Positions 46,565 through 57,355 of a stretch of DNA of 64,000 bases are shown one piece after another (positions within the stretch are counted from its first letter, which is position 1; each line of letters starts with the position of its first letter). The notes under the pieces were generated by a model, which was not told where the DNA came from, made no database searches, and saw only the letters and a list, made by a program, of their open reading frames with translations. The translations under genes and the position numbers were made by a program. This stretch comes from Gemmobacter aquarius (GTDB lineage Bacteria > Pseudomonadota > Alphaproteobacteria > Rhodobacterales > Rhodobacteraceae), in contig NZ_CP028918.1 in assembly GCF_003060865.1 (NCBI RefSeq), positions 1,000,001-1,064,000 on the forward strand, in the 5' to 3' direction.

Positions 46565-48097
46565 ATGAAAGATATCTTGCAAGAGCTGGAAGACCGCCGC
46601 GCCGTGGCGCGGGCGGGGGGCGGCGAGAAGCGGGTGGCAGCCCAGCACGCCAAGGGCAAGCTGACCGCGCGGGAACGGATCGAATTGCTGCTGGACGAGG
46701 GCAGTTTCGAGGAATTCGACATGTTCGTGCAGCATCGTTGCACGGATTTCGGGATGGAGCAGACGAAGACTCCGGGCGATGGCGTGGTGACGGGCTGGGG
46801 CACGGTCAACGGGCGCATGGTCTATGTCTTTGCGCAGGATTTCACCGTGCTGGGCGGGTCGGTTTCGGAGACGCATGGCGCGAAGATCTGCAAGATCATG
46901 GATATGGCGATCCAGAACGGCGCGCCGGTGATCGGGATCAACGATTCAGGCGGTGCGCGGATTCAGGAAGGGGTCAGCTCGCTTGCGGCTTATGGCGAGG
47001 TGTTCCAGCGCAACGTGCTGGCATCTGGCGTGGTGCCGCAGATTTCGCTGATCATGGGGCCTTGTGCCGGCGGGGCGGTTTACAGCCCTGCGATGACGGA
47101 CTTTATCTTCATGGTGAAGGATTCGTCTTACATGTTCGTCACCGGGCCGGATGTGGTGAAGACCGTCACCAACGAGCAGGTCACGGCGGAAGAACTGGGC
47201 GGGGCTGCGACCCATACCAAAAAGTCGTCTGTGGCGGACGGGGCGTTCGAGAATGATGTCGAGGCGCTGGCCGAGACGCGGCGGTTGATCGACTTTCTGC
47301 CGCTCAACAACCGCGAGAAGGCGCCGGTGCGGCCGTTCTTTGACGATCCGGCGCGGGTGGAGATGTCGCTTGATACGCTGGTGCCGGACAATCCGAACCA
47401 GCCTTACGACATGAAGGAACTGATCCTGAAGATCGCCGACGAGGGCGATTTCTTCGAGATCCAGAAGGATTATGCGGCCAATATCATCACGGGCTTCATA
47501 AGGCTCGAGGGGCAGTCGGTCGGTGTTGTCGCCAATCAGCCGATGGTTCTGGCGGGGTGTCTGGATATCGACTCGTCGCGCAAGGCCGCGCGCTTCGTGC
47601 GGTTTTGCGATGCGTTCGAGATTCCGATCCTGACGCTGGTCGACGTGCCGGGCTTCCTGCCCGGTGTGACGCAGGAATATGGCGGGGTGATCAAGCACGG
47701 GGCGAAGCTTTTGTTTGCCTATGCCGAGGCGACGGTGCCCAAGGTGACGGTGCTGACGCGCAAGACCTATGGCGGGGCTTACGTGGTGATGTCGTCCAAG
47801 CATCTGCGCGGCGATTTCAACTATGCGTGGCCGACTGCCGAGGTTGCCGTGATGGGGGCCAAGGGGGCGGTCGAGATCCTGTATCGCAGCGAATTGGGCG
47901 ACAAGGAGAAGATCGCGGCACGGGTCAAGGATTACGAGGACCGTTTCGCCAACCCCTTTGTCGCGGCGGAAAAAGGCTTTATCGACGAGGTGATCATGCC
48001 CCATTCCACCCGCCGCCGAGTGGCGCGGGCTTTCGCCAGCCTGCGGACCAAGAAGCAGGCGAACCCGTGGAAGAAGCACGACAACATTCCGCTGTGA
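46565..48097 (+). CDS. pccB: Propionyl-CoA carboxylase beta subunit
   Basis: The 510-residue carboxyltransferase subunit transfers carboxyl from biotin to propionyl-CoA, giving methylmalonyl-CoA. It has the two crotonase-type halves: [20 protein letters not shown] (near 121) and [17 protein letters not shown] (near 162) in the first, and [19 protein letters not shown] (near 358) and [16 protein letters not shown] (near 398) in the second. The start ATG 46565 gives the family N-terminus [12 protein letters not shown]. It is preceded by putative PccR sites. The partner pccA lies about 1.9 kb downstream, after four small genes. Confidence 0.97.
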   Translation: MKDILQELEDRRAVARAGGGEKRVAAQHAKGKLTARERIELLLDEGSFEEFDMFVQHRCTDFGMEQTKTPGDGVVTGWGTVNGRMVYVFAQDFTVLGGSVSETHGAKICKIMDMAIQNGAPVIGINDSGGARIQEGVSSLAAYGEVFQRNVLASGVVPQISLIMGPCAGGAVYSPAMTDFIFMVKDSSYMFVTGPDVVKTVTNEQVTAEELGGAATHTKKSSVADGAFENDVEALAETRRLIDFLPLNNREKAPVRPFFDDPARVEMSLDTLVPDNPNQPYDMKELILKIADEGDFFEIQKDYAANIITGFIRLEGQSVGVVANQPMVLAGCLDIDSSRKAARFVRFCDAFEIPILTLVDVPGFLPGVTQEYGGVIKHGAKLLFAYAEATVPKVTVLTRKTYGGAYVVMSSKHLRGDFNYAWPTAEVAVMGAKGAVEILYRSELGDKEKIAARVKDYEDRFANPFVAAEKGFIDEVIMPHSTRRRVARAFASLRTKKQANPWKKHDNIPL

Positions 48098-48098
48098 T

Positions 48099-48527
48099 AT
48101 GATGCAACGCGCGTTCCCTTCCTCGCTGCTGCCTGCCGCGCTTTGCGCGGGGATGGCCTATGGGCAGGAGGGGCCGCAGGTGGTGGACGGCATGGGGGCT
48201 GCGGTTCCGGTGCCGAGCGGGCAGGCGGTGACCTTGCAGGATGTGATCTGGAACGTGCCGGGGCCGGACGGGATGACGACGCGGTTCCGCTTTGTGGCGC
48301 CCGCGATTGCCGCCGGGGTGGATTTCGACACGGCGGAAGCGGACATGATCCACCTGTGCGAGGCCTTTGCCGTGCCGCGGCTGACCGAGTTCGGGCCGCA
48401 GTCCGAGCAGGTGGTGATCTCGCTTTCCGACCGCGCCTTGCCATTCGGAGACTCGGCCCCCGATGCGGTGCAGTTCTTCGAATCCTACCGGATCGAGGAC
48501 GGAAAATGCCTGTGGGAGATGTTCTGA
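48099..48527 (+). CDS. Exported DUF6497-like protein
   Basis: The 142-residue protein has a signal peptide (about 20 residues, ending near AYG) and a mature part of one small domain with two Cys (CEAF near residue 87 and KCLWEMF at the end). It looks like the DUF6497 proteins found behind pccB in this group of bacteria. Its function is unknown. The start lies 2 bp after the pccB stop, with a second ATG at 48102, so it is cotranscribed with pccB. Confidence 0.75.
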   Translation: MMQRAFPSSLLPAALCAGMAYGQEGPQVVDGMGAAVPVPSGQAVTLQDVIWNVPGPDGMTTRFRFVAPAIAAGVDFDTAEADMIHLCEAFAVPRLTEFGPQSEQVVISLSDRALPFGDSAPDAVQFFESYRIEDGKCLWEMF

Positions 48528-48741
48528 TGCCGTCCCGCTTCGCTTTGTTTTCCGTTGCCGGTCATGGCCTTGCTGATGTAGCTGTGCCACAGGCCATGAA
48601 CTTGGGCGATCTGGCGTGTCATTTGCGGATCAATTCCGCTAAGGTGCCCTCAGGTCGTACCCAAGCGGCCTATACCTCGCAATGGGGGCGGGCAGCGGGA
48701 TTTTCCGGTGTCACGACCCTCCAAGAAAATAGGAGTAGAGG

Positions 48742-48879
48742 ATGTCGAAGAGCAAAGTGGTTTTCGCACTGGTCATGGTTGCATTTGTTGCAGGCTGCGC
48801 CGCGAAGAAAGAAGAAGTCGTGTATGTTGACGAGGCTGCGGTTTCGACCGAGCCGACCTATACCGGCAAATACAAGTAA
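48742..48879 (+). CDS. Small lipoprotein (45 aa)
   Basis: A 45-residue protein has a hydrophobic signal (VVFALVMVAFVAGCAAKK) with lipobox VAGC and a short acidic tail (EEVVYVDEAAVSTEP, ending TYTGKYK). A strong AGGAGTAGAGG ribosome binding site precedes the ATG, and a strong terminator follows 7 bp after the stop, so it is a genuine short transcription unit. Function is unknown. It resembles small envelope lipoproteins of alphaproteobacteria. Confidence 0.85.
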   Translation: MSKSKVVFALVMVAFVAGCAAKKEEVVYVDEAAVSTEPTYTGKYK

Positions 48880-48886
48880 TCGACTG

Positions 48887-48928
48887 GGGCGGGCCAAAGG
48901 GGGCGCGTGCCCCCGGCCCGCCCTTATT
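48887..48928 (+). terminator. Strong terminator after the small lipoprotein gene
   Basis: A long G/C stem (GGGCGGGCC at 48887-48895 with GGCCCGCCC at 48915-48923, and an inner GGGGGC/GCCCCC stem) is followed by TTATT. It separates the small lipoprotein gene from the next gene. Confidence 0.8.
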
Positions 48929-49017
48929 CTGTCTGGCGTCCTGTCCGTAGGCGTTTCGTTTGACGCTGGCGCGCGCTTCATGCATCACGCCACCCTTGGC
49001 AGAGCAAGGGGCATGAC

Positions 49018-49413
49018 ATGTTGAAGCATCGCGGATTTCCGGGCCGTCTTCCCGGAAGTGATTTCCAATTCGTTATCCGTCGCGCCAACAAGAAGGACGG
49101 ACCGACCAAGATCGTCCGGCGCGAGCGGTACAAGGACCGCAAGCACGCGGACCGGATGGCCGATCAGGGCTTTCTGGCGGCACTCTGGGCGCATTTCGGC
49201 GAAGAGCCGTTCGAGCGCGGCAATCTGGACGCGGGCCGTCTGGGCTGGCTGTTCGGGCGCGAGGTGGTGCCTGCGGAAGACCCGTTCGACCCCGAAAGCT
49301 ATGAGGCGCTGCTGCGGATCGACGTGAAGCGGGCCGAGGCCGCGTTTCCCGAGGTGTTCTCGCCCGACGCGCCGCCTGTGCAGTTCGACGAAGATTGGGA
49401 CAACGACGAATGA
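49018..49413 (+). CDS. Conserved hypothetical protein (131 aa)
   Basis: I do not recognise a family name. The protein is basic at its N-terminus (PGSDFQFVIRRANKKDGPTK) and acidic at its C-terminus (ending FDEDWDNDE), with no signal peptide or membrane segment, so it should be cytoplasmic. Codon use matches the neighbours and the start ATG 49018 is clean. It lies between pccB and pccA like the other small genes, but a terminator precedes it, so it probably has its own promoter. Confidence 0.7.
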   Translation: MLKHRGFPGRLPGSDFQFVIRRANKKDGPTKIVRRERYKDRKHADRMADQGFLAALWAHFGEEPFERGNLDAGRLGWLFGREVVPAEDPFDPESYEALLRIDVKRAEAAFPEVFSPDAPPVQFDEDWDNDE

Positions 49414-49603
49414 GCGCGCGCCCCGTCAGCGGTTTTGCGCCCTGCGGCGCGGTTCCCTTTGCGGCGGGGCTTATGGCGTCCGGTGGGCGTTCTTTTGCCG
49501 AAATACATGCCAAAGTCTGGCGGGTTTCGTCTTTTCCCTTTCAAGCGCACAGCGATGCGGTAGACTGCGCCTCAATAAAAACCCCAGAGCGGAGCAGTAA
49601 CCC

Positions 49604-49831
49604 ATGCGTATCCTTCCTTTTGCCCTTCTTTCCGTCACGGCCCTTGGCCTTGCCGCCTGCGCGCCCGGCCAGACCGGCATCCGTTGCGGCACGGGTGATG
49701 GTGGTCGTGCGGCCATCGGTGCCGTTACCGGCGCGCTTGCGGCAGATATCCTTGACAAGAACGCCCTTACGGGGGCGGCAATCGGCGCTGGCGCCGGTGC
49801 GCTGGCCGACGACGCGGGCGTTTGCTACTGA
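49604..49831 (+). CDS. Small glycine-zipper lipoprotein
   Basis: The 75-residue protein has a lipoprotein signal (LALSVTALGLAAC-type, lipobox LAAC with Cys at residue 19) and a Gly/Ala-rich segment with small-residue spacing (AAIGAVTGALAADIL, TGAAIGAGAGALA) typical of glycine-zipper envelope proteins. Two further Cys (CGTG and VCY) may form a disulfide. Function is unknown. GGAG lies upstream of the ATG and a terminator follows. Confidence 0.82.
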   Translation: MRILPFALLSVTALGLAACAPGQTGIRCGTGDGGRAAIGAVTGALAADILDKNALTGAAIGAGAGALADDAGVCY

Positions 49832-49872
49832 TCTGACCCCTGCCTTCGGGCGGGGTATTCGTAACGTTCAAG

Positions 49873-49905
49873 GGCCATTCGGGGTGATCCCCCGGATGGC
49901 CTTTT
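49873..49905 (+). terminator. Terminator of the glycine-zipper lipoprotein gene
   Basis: GGCCAT and ATGGCC with inner CGGGG/CCCCG stems form a hairpin from 49873 to 49901, followed by TTTT. It is 42 bp after the stop codon. Confidence 0.8.
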
Positions 49906-49941
49906 CTATTGCCGCCACGGGCTGGCCCGCCGGTAGCCGTT

Positions 49942-50019
49942 CGTTCAATTCAGCCACGCGGCGGGTGCCGCGCGGGAGTCCGTTCAATATTGCCACGCGG
50001 CACGTGCCGCGTGGCGGGG
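49942..50019 (+). repeat. 39-bp direct repeat with palindromic cores in the pccA leader
   Basis: CGTTCAAT starts two related units 39 bp apart (49942 and 49981). Each contains a 22-bp GC-rich palindrome: 49954-49975 is imperfect and 49993-50014 is perfect. The second palindrome ends 15 bp before the pccA ATG, close to its ribosome binding site, so it could affect pccA translation or bind a regulator. Confidence 0.7.
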
Positions 50020-50029
50020 GGGAAAAGCC

Positions 50030-52033
50030 ATGTTCGACAAGATATTGATCGCCAACCGGGGCGAGATCGCCTGCCGTGTCATCAAGACCGCCCGAAAGAT
50101 GGGGATCAAGACGGTGGCGGTGTATTCGGACGCCGACCGCAACGCCCTGCATGTGAAGATGGCGGACGAGGCGGTGCATATCGGGGCGGCTCCGGCGGCG
50201 CAGAGCTATATCGTGATCGACAAGATCATGGCAGCGGTCAAGGCGACGGGCGCGCAAGCGGTGCATCCGGGGTATGGCTTTTTGTCGGAGAACCGCGCCT
50301 TTGCGGCGGCTTTGGAGGCGGCGGGGGTCGTGTTCATCGGGCCTCCGTCACCGGCCATCGAGGCGATGGGGGACAAGATCACCTCGAAGAAGATCGCCCA
50401 AGAGGCAGGGGTTTCGACGGTGCCCGGTTACATGGGGCTGATCGCGGATGCCGACGAGGCGGTGAAGATTTCGGGGCAGGTCGGATACCCCGTGATGATC
50501 AAGGCCAGCGCGGGCGGTGGCGGCAAGGGGATGCGGATCGCGTGGAACGATGCCGAGGCGCGCGAGGGGTTCCAGAGTTCGAAGAACGAGGCGGCTGCGA
50601 GTTTCGGGGATGACCGGATCTTCATCGAGAAGTTCGTCACGCAACCGCGCCATATCGAGATTCAGGTGCTGGCCGATAGCCATGGCAACTGCGTCTATCT
50701 GCACGAGCGGGAATGCAGCATCCAGCGGCGGAACCAGAAGGTGATCGAAGAGGCGCCGTCGCCTTTCTTGGACGAGGCGACGCGCCGCGCGATGGGCGAG
50801 CAGGCTTGTGCCTTGGCCAAGGCCGTGGGCTATACCAGCGCGGGGACGGTCGAGTTCATCGTGGACGGAAACCGCAACTTTTACTTCCTCGAGATGAATA
50901 CGCGGTTGCAGGTGGAACATCCGGTGACCGAGTTGATCACGGGGGTCGATCTGGTCGAGCAGATGATCCGCGTGGCAGACGGGCAGGCTTTACCCTTTGC
51001 GCAGAGTGACTTGAAGATCAACGGTTGGGCGATGGAAAGCCGGCTTTATGCCGAAGACCCGTACCGGAATTTCCTGCCGTCGATTGGCCGGTTGACGCGC
51101 TATCGCCCGCCGGTCGAGGGCGTGACCGAGCGGGGCGGGATCGTGCGGAACGATACCGGCGTCTTCGAGGGCGGCGAGATCAGCATGTATTACGACCCGA
51201 TGATCGCGAAGCTGTGCACATGGGGGGCCACGCGGGGCGAGGCCATCGAGGAGATGCGGCTGGCGCTCGATACGTTCGAGGTCGAGGGGATCGGGCATAA
51301 CCTGCCCTTCGTAGGTGCGGTGATGGACCATCCGCGCTTTGTGTCGGGCAATATCACGACCGCCTTCATCGCCGAGGAATATCCCGAAGGGTTCCAAGGC
51401 GCGACGCTGGACGATGCCACTTTGCGGCGCGTGGCGGCGGCTGTGGCTGCGATGAACCGCGTGGCGGAAATCCGGCGGACCAAGATTTCCGGCACGATGG
51501 ACAACCACCAGCGGCGGGTGGGCGACGATTGGGTCGTTGCCGTGCAGGGGCAGGCTTTGGCGGTGACGGTCGATGCCGACCGCGACGGGTCGAATGTGCG
51601 ATTTGCCGACGGGGCGGTGTTGCGGGTGGCGTCGGACTGGACGCCGGGGCAGGCGCTGGCGCGGCTGGTTGTCGATGGTGCGCCGCTTGTCATGAAGGTC
51701 GCAAAGATACCGGGCGGGTTCCGCGTGCGGCTGCGCGGGGCGGATCTGAAATGTCATGTGCGAACCCCGCGCCAGCATGAACTGGCCTTGCTGATGCCCG
51801 AGAAGTTGCCGCCCGATACGTCACGCTTCCTTTTGTGCCCGATGCCGGGGTTGATCGTGGCGATCAACGTGGCGGAAGGCGACGAGGTTCAGGAAGGGCA
51901 GGCCTTGGCCACGGTCGAGGCGATGAAGATGGAGAACATCCTGAAGGCCGAGAAGCGCGGCGTGGTGAAGAAGATCACCGCGTCAGCGGGGGCAAGCCTG
52001 CGGGTGGACGATGTGATCATGGAGTTCGAGTGA
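50030..52033 (+). CDS. pccA: Propionyl-CoA carboxylase alpha subunit (biotin carboxylase and carrier)
   Basis: The 667-residue protein has biotin carboxylase first (MFDKILIANRGEIACRV; ATP-grasp loop ASAGGGGKGMR near 161-171; EMNTRLQVEHPVTE near 286). A BT linker domain comes next, and a biotin carrier domain ends the chain, with the lysine in EAMKMEN at K633. It carboxylates biotin with ATP and bicarbonate and partners PccB. The ATG at 50030 follows GGGGGGA. A palindromic repeat lies in its leader. Confidence 0.97.
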   Translation: MFDKILIANRGEIACRVIKTARKMGIKTVAVYSDADRNALHVKMADEAVHIGAAPAAQSYIVIDKIMAAVKATGAQAVHPGYGFLSENRAFAAALEAAGVVFIGPPSPAIEAMGDKITSKKIAQEAGVSTVPGYMGLIADADEAVKISGQVGYPVMIKASAGGGGKGMRIAWNDAEAREGFQSSKNEAAASFGDDRIFIEKFVTQPRHIEIQVLADSHGNCVYLHERECSIQRRNQKVIEEAPSPFLDEATRRAMGEQACALAKAVGYTSAGTVEFIVDGNRNFYFLEMNTRLQVEHPVTELITGVDLVEQMIRVADGQALPFAQSDLKINGWAMESRLYAEDPYRNFLPSIGRLTRYRPPVEGVTERGGIVRNDTGVFEGGEISMYYDPMIAKLCTWGATRGEAIEEMRLALDTFEVEGIGHNLPFVGAVMDHPRFVSGNITTAFIAEEYPEGFQGATLDDATLRRVAAAVAAMNRVAEIRRTKISGTMDNHQRRVGDDWVVAVQGQALAVTVDADRDGSNVRFADGAVLRVASDWTPGQALARLVVDGAPLVMKVAKIPGGFRVRLRGADLKCHVRTPRQHELALLMPEKLPPDTSRFLLCPMPGLIVAINVAEGDEVQEGQALATVEAMKMENILKAEKRGVVKKITASAGASLRVDDVIMEFE

Positions 52034-52053
52034 GGTGGCAGGGCTGCGTGATC

Positions 52054-52174
52054 CCCTCACCCTGACCCTCTCCCCCAAGGGGAGAGGGAAGCGCGCCTTG
52101 CTTGCAGCCTGTCTGCGGGATGAAGGGGGGGCGTTGCTCCCTCTCCCCCTTGGGGAGAGGGTCGGGGTGAGGGG
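52054..52174. repeat. Large inverted repeat (CCCTCACCCTGACCCTCTCCCC type)
   Basis: The left arm starts at 52054 (CCCCTCACCCTGACCCTC...) and the right arm ends at 52174 as its inverse; each arm also contains its own CCCTCTCCCC/GGGGAGAGGG stem. It lies between the convergent pccA and DUF4174 genes. Similar repeats are common between genes in many proteobacteria. A bidirectional terminator role is possible. Confidence 0.8.
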
Positions 52175-52177
52175 GCG

Positions 52178-52609
52178 TCAGCCACCTGCGGCGGGGCGTT
52201 CGTTCACTTCCTGCCGGCGGAGCGGGAATTTGTCGATGGCGTGCGAAATCTCGCGTACGTCCCAGGGCAGGGGTTTGCGGATTTCGGGCTGCCAGTCCTT
52301 GTCCATGAGCACGAGGCTGAAGCCGCGCGGGCGGAGTTTCTGGCGGAGTTCGGTTTTCGCGGCGGGGTCGGTGTCGGTGATGACCACCACGCCACGGTCG
52401 GCCAGCGATTTCGGGTCGCGGGCGATCAGCTCCATCTGGCGGGTAAAGTTGGGGTCGTTGGGCGTGTCGGCAAAGATGACCACGGGGCGTTTGACGAACA
52501 TCAGCTCGGAGATCACGACCTGTGCGGCGGGGACGGGGACGAAGGCGTCCCCGGCCAGCGCGGCGGTGGCGGCGAAGGCTGAAAGAACAAAGGCGTAAAG
52601 CGGTTTCAT
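52178..52609 (-). CDS. DUF4174 family periplasmic protein
   Basis: The 143-residue protein has a signal peptide (ending near ALAGDA, residue 21) and a thioredoxin-like DUF4174 domain ([20 protein letters not shown] near 40, [10 protein letters not shown] near 74, [11 protein letters not shown] near 97) without a redox CxxC. Function is unknown; relatives sit near outer-membrane or stress genes. Start 52609 was chosen for the signal peptide; an in-frame ATG at 52621 adds four residues. It diverges from mcmA. Confidence 0.85.
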   Translation of the reverse strand: MKPLYAFVLSAFAATAALAGDAFVPVPAAQVVISELMFVKRPVVIFADTPNDPNFTRQMELIARDPKSLADRGVVVITDTDPAAKTELRQKLRPRGFSLVLMDKDWQPEIRKPLPWDVREISHAIDKFPLRRQEVNERPAAGG

Positions 52610-52702
52610 GCGGTGGGTCATGGGGGTGCATATAGTCCCCTTGCCCGCGAAACCCAAGAGAGGCGGGGCGACCCTGCCCAAGATGTGAAGGACGGACAAA
52701 GC

Positions 52703-54832
<2,130 letters not shown>

Positions 54833-54903
54833 CGCGTCGGGCGTAACGCGACGTTAAGACGAATCGTCCATCCTCGGCCTGTCGGACGGGTCGGGGGTGG
54901 GAT

Positions 54904-55464
54904 TTGCACGGGCTATGCAATCGGGCGCTGCACTGTTTCTTGCGGCTTCGGCTGGGAGAGGCCGGCTGGAACGCGGTGGCGCGGCAGGCGGGCGCGCCTG
55001 CGGGCGGGTTCGAGGCGTTCGGGCAATATGACGATGCGTTGACCGCGCGGATGCTGGTGGCGGCAGGGGCGCATAGCGGGCTGGACCGCGAGACGCTGCT
55101 GGAAGACCTTGGCACATGGCTGGTGTCCGACCCGTGTTGCGAGGCGATCCGGCGGCTGTTGCGCTTTGGCGGGGCGGATTTTGCGGGATTCGTCTTTGCG
55201 CTGGAGGATTTGCCCGACAGGGCGCGGCTGGCCGTGCCTGATCTTGTGCTGCCCGACCTGTCGGTCGTGCCGGTCGAAGGCGGCGTGCGGCTGGTGGTGG
55301 GCGCGGGGCTGGACGGGTTCGCCGCTGTCGTGGCGGGGCTGGTGCGGGCGATGGCCGATGATTACGGCACGCTGGTGGTGCTGACCGCGCTGCCGGATGC
55401 GGTAGAGTTGCGGCTGGTCGAGGCCGATTTCGCGGAAGGACGGCGCTTTGCGCTGGCGGGCTGA
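54904..55464 (+). CDS. H-NOX/HNOB-like heme-NO-binding domain protein lacking the proximal histidine
   Basis: The 186-residue protein matches the HNOB domain: MHGLCNRALHCFLR at the start (TTG start 54904 after GGGGGTGGGA), ALLEDLGTWLVSDP-type segment near 65, LRFGGADFAGFVFALEDLPDRARLAVPDL near 86-114 and MADDYGTLVVL near 150. In heme-binding H-NOX proteins a His sits in the helix at about residue 104. Here the aligned residue is Pro (EDLPDR), and the YxSxR motif is also absent. Heme binding by the usual route is therefore doubtful. Its stop is 1 bp before the start of an HNOBA-GGDEF protein, a classical partner. Confidence 0.8.
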   Translation: MHGLCNRALHCFLRLRLGEAGWNAVARQAGAPAGGFEAFGQYDDALTARMLVAAGAHSGLDRETLLEDLGTWLVSDPCCEAIRRLLRFGGADFAGFVFALEDLPDRARLAVPDLVLPDLSVVPVEGGVRLVVGAGLDGFAAVVAGLVRAMADDYGTLVVLTALPDAVELRLVEADFAEGRRFALAG

Positions 55465-55465
55465 G

Positions 55466-56422
55466 GTGGAGGCGGTCGAGATCGGCGCGCTGCTGGCCCT
55501 GATGCCGATGCTGTTGTGGCTTGATGCTGCGGGGCGGATCAGGGCGGCTGGGCCGACGCTGGCGCGGGTGATCGGGCGGGCCGAGAGGCTGTTTGATGCT
55601 TTCGCCGTGCAGGTTCCGGTCGGTGCCACGGGGGTCGCGGACCTGCTGGCCGCGCCCCGTCTGCGGCTGCGCGCGGCGGATGGCACGGTGCTGCGCGGGC
55701 TGGCGGTGCCCGATGGTGCGGGGGGCGCGCTGGTCAACCTGTCCTTCGGGATCGGCGTGGTCGAGGCGGTGCGCCGCTACCGCCTGACCGAGGCCGATTT
55801 CGCGCCGACCGAATTGACGGTCGAGTTGCTCTATCTGGTCGAGGCCAAGGCTGCGGTGACCGACGAGCTGCGCCAGCTCGCGGCACGGATCGAAGGCGCG
55901 CGGGTGCGGGCCGAGGCCGAGGCGCAGTCGGACGCGCTGACCGGCATCGGCAACCTGCGGGCGCTGCGCGCGGCGCTGGAGGGGCTGGTTGCGGGCGGGC
56001 GGCGTTTCGGGCTGATCCATGTCGATCTCGACCACTTCAAGGCGGTGAACGACACGCTGGGCCATGCGGCGGGCGACCATGTGCTGGCCGAGGCGGCGCG
56101 GGTTCTGGCCAGCGAGACGCGGGCGGGCGATACGGTGGCGCGGGTCGGGGGTGACGAATTCGTATTGCTGCTGCCTTCGGTTCCCGATGCGGCGCGGTTG
56201 CAGGCGGTGGCCGAGCGGTTGACGGCGCGGATGGCCGAGCCGATCGACTATGGCGGGGCGCAATGCCGTGTTGCCGCATCGCTTGGGCTGGTGCTGTCAG
56301 ACCGGCATCGCGGGGCGCGGGCCGATGACCTGCTGGCTGCGGCGGATGCGGCGCTTTACGCGGCCAAGCGGGCGGGGCGGGGGCGAGCGGTGCTTGCCGA
56401 AGCGCAGGAAGAGGAGGGATGA
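55466..56422 (+). CDS. HNOBA-GGDEF diguanylate cyclase
   Basis: The product, about 318 residues, has an N-terminal HNOBA (heme-NO-binding-associated) domain (MLLWLDAAGRIRAAGPTLARV, LVNLSFGIGVVEAVRRY, LTEADFAPTELTVELLYLVEAKA). A short helical linker leads to a GGDEF domain with an intact active site (GGDEF at 228-232). RxxD (RAGD) lies five residues upstream as inhibitory site. It should make c-di-GMP in response to the upstream H-NOX-like partner. GTG 55466 is taken as start; a TTG at 55448 inside the previous gene is an alternative. Confidence 0.88.
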   Translation: MEAVEIGALLALMPMLLWLDAAGRIRAAGPTLARVIGRAERLFDAFAVQVPVGATGVADLLAAPRLRLRAADGTVLRGLAVPDGAGGALVNLSFGIGVVEAVRRYRLTEADFAPTELTVELLYLVEAKAAVTDELRQLAARIEGARVRAEAEAQSDALTGIGNLRALRAALEGLVAGGRRFGLIHVDLDHFKAVNDTLGHAAGDHVLAEAARVLASETRAGDTVARVGGDEFVLLLPSVPDAARLQAVAERLTARMAEPIDYGGAQCRVAASLGLVLSDRHRGARADDLLAAADAALYAAKRAGRGRAVLAEAQEEEG

Positions 56423-56730
56423 TACGTCCGGAGCGCGGGCTTTCCCGTCTTTGGGATGGCAGGACCTGCCCTGTCGTACGCGCCTATCCGACAGGGGCCA
56501 GACCTAGGTCTGGACCGGATTGCCGGATGGGAGCGCGACGAAGGCGACCGGCGGTTGTATCGAAGCGCAGCCAAATCAGGCGCCTTGCCGCAAAGGATTG
56601 CCCTTGGGCCCGGTAGGGCCGCCCTGCCTCGGGCCAGACTGACCGGTTCGATCACCTGAAACACCGTCGTCCGTGGCTTTCGCTGCGGGACGCGCAAGAC
56701 ATGCCGTCTTGCGCCCGAAAGGAGCATGTC
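56423..56730. other. Intergenic region with two palindromes before the LapG-like gene
   Basis: There is no convincing gene here. Bases 56498-56513 are the perfect palindrome CCAGACCTAGGTCTGG, and CCTGTCG/CGACAGG arms flank it on the left. Either could be a regulator site for the LapG-like gene or a terminator for the cyclase gene. No -10 or -35 elements stand out. Confidence 0.5.
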
Positions 56731-57345
56731 ATGCGTCTGGTCAAGGCGATTGCTGCAACGGCCCTTGCCTTCGTCTGCGCGGCGAGTTCGGCACTGGCGC
56801 TGGATGCGACCCGGTCGGGTGGCGGGGCGGCCGGGCTGTTGCCGCTGCGGGCGGTTGTTTCGGCGCCGGGTGGAGCGGCGGACCTGTGCGCCAAGTATTC
56901 CTGGGCCTGCGCTGCGGGCACGTCGGCTGCGTCTTTCGGGGCGGATCAGATGGAAATGGCGGTCAGGATCAACCGTGCAGCCAATGCCCGGATCAGGCCG
57001 GTGGCGGACCTCGTGCAGTATCATGCGGCCGAAAACTGGGCGATGCCCACGGCACGCGGCGGCGATTGCGAGGATTACGCGCTGTACAAGAAGGCCAAGC
57101 TGATCGAGGCCGGAGTGTCGCCCGACCGTCTGCTTTTGGCGACGGTGCTCGACAGAAAAGGCGATTCCCACGCGGTTCTGGTTTTGCGGACCGATACGGC
57201 CGATCTGGTGCTTGATAATCTGCGCGGTGCGGTGAAGCCGTGGGACGAGACGGGGTATACGTTCCTGCGGATGCAGGATCCGCGCAATCCGGCACGCTGG
57301 GTTGCCACGATGGCGGGCGGCATGCTGCCCGGCGTGTCGAGCTGA
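56731..57345 (+). CDS. LapG-like transglutaminase-like cysteine protease (BTLCP)
   Basis: The 204-residue protein has a signal peptide (ending ALA, residue 24) and the bacterial transglutaminase-like cysteine proteinase fold. The catalytic triad is visible as C113 in RGGDCEDYALYKK, H147 in DSHAVLV and D162 in LDNLRG. LapG proteases cut surface adhesins in the periplasm when c-di-GMP is low. The neighbouring diguanylate cyclase is suggestive, but no LapD or large adhesin is in the window. The ATG at 56731 follows AAAGGAG. Confidence 0.85.
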   Translation: MRLVKAIAATALAFVCAASSALALDATRSGGGAAGLLPLRAVVSAPGGAADLCAKYSWACAAGTSAASFGADQMEMAVRINRAANARIRPVADLVQYHAAENWAMPTARGGDCEDYALYKKAKLIEAGVSPDRLLLATVLDRKGDSHAVLVLRTDTADLVLDNLRGAVKPWDETGYTFLRMQDPRNPARWVATMAGGMLPGVSS

Positions 57346-57355
57346 GCTGCTTGCC

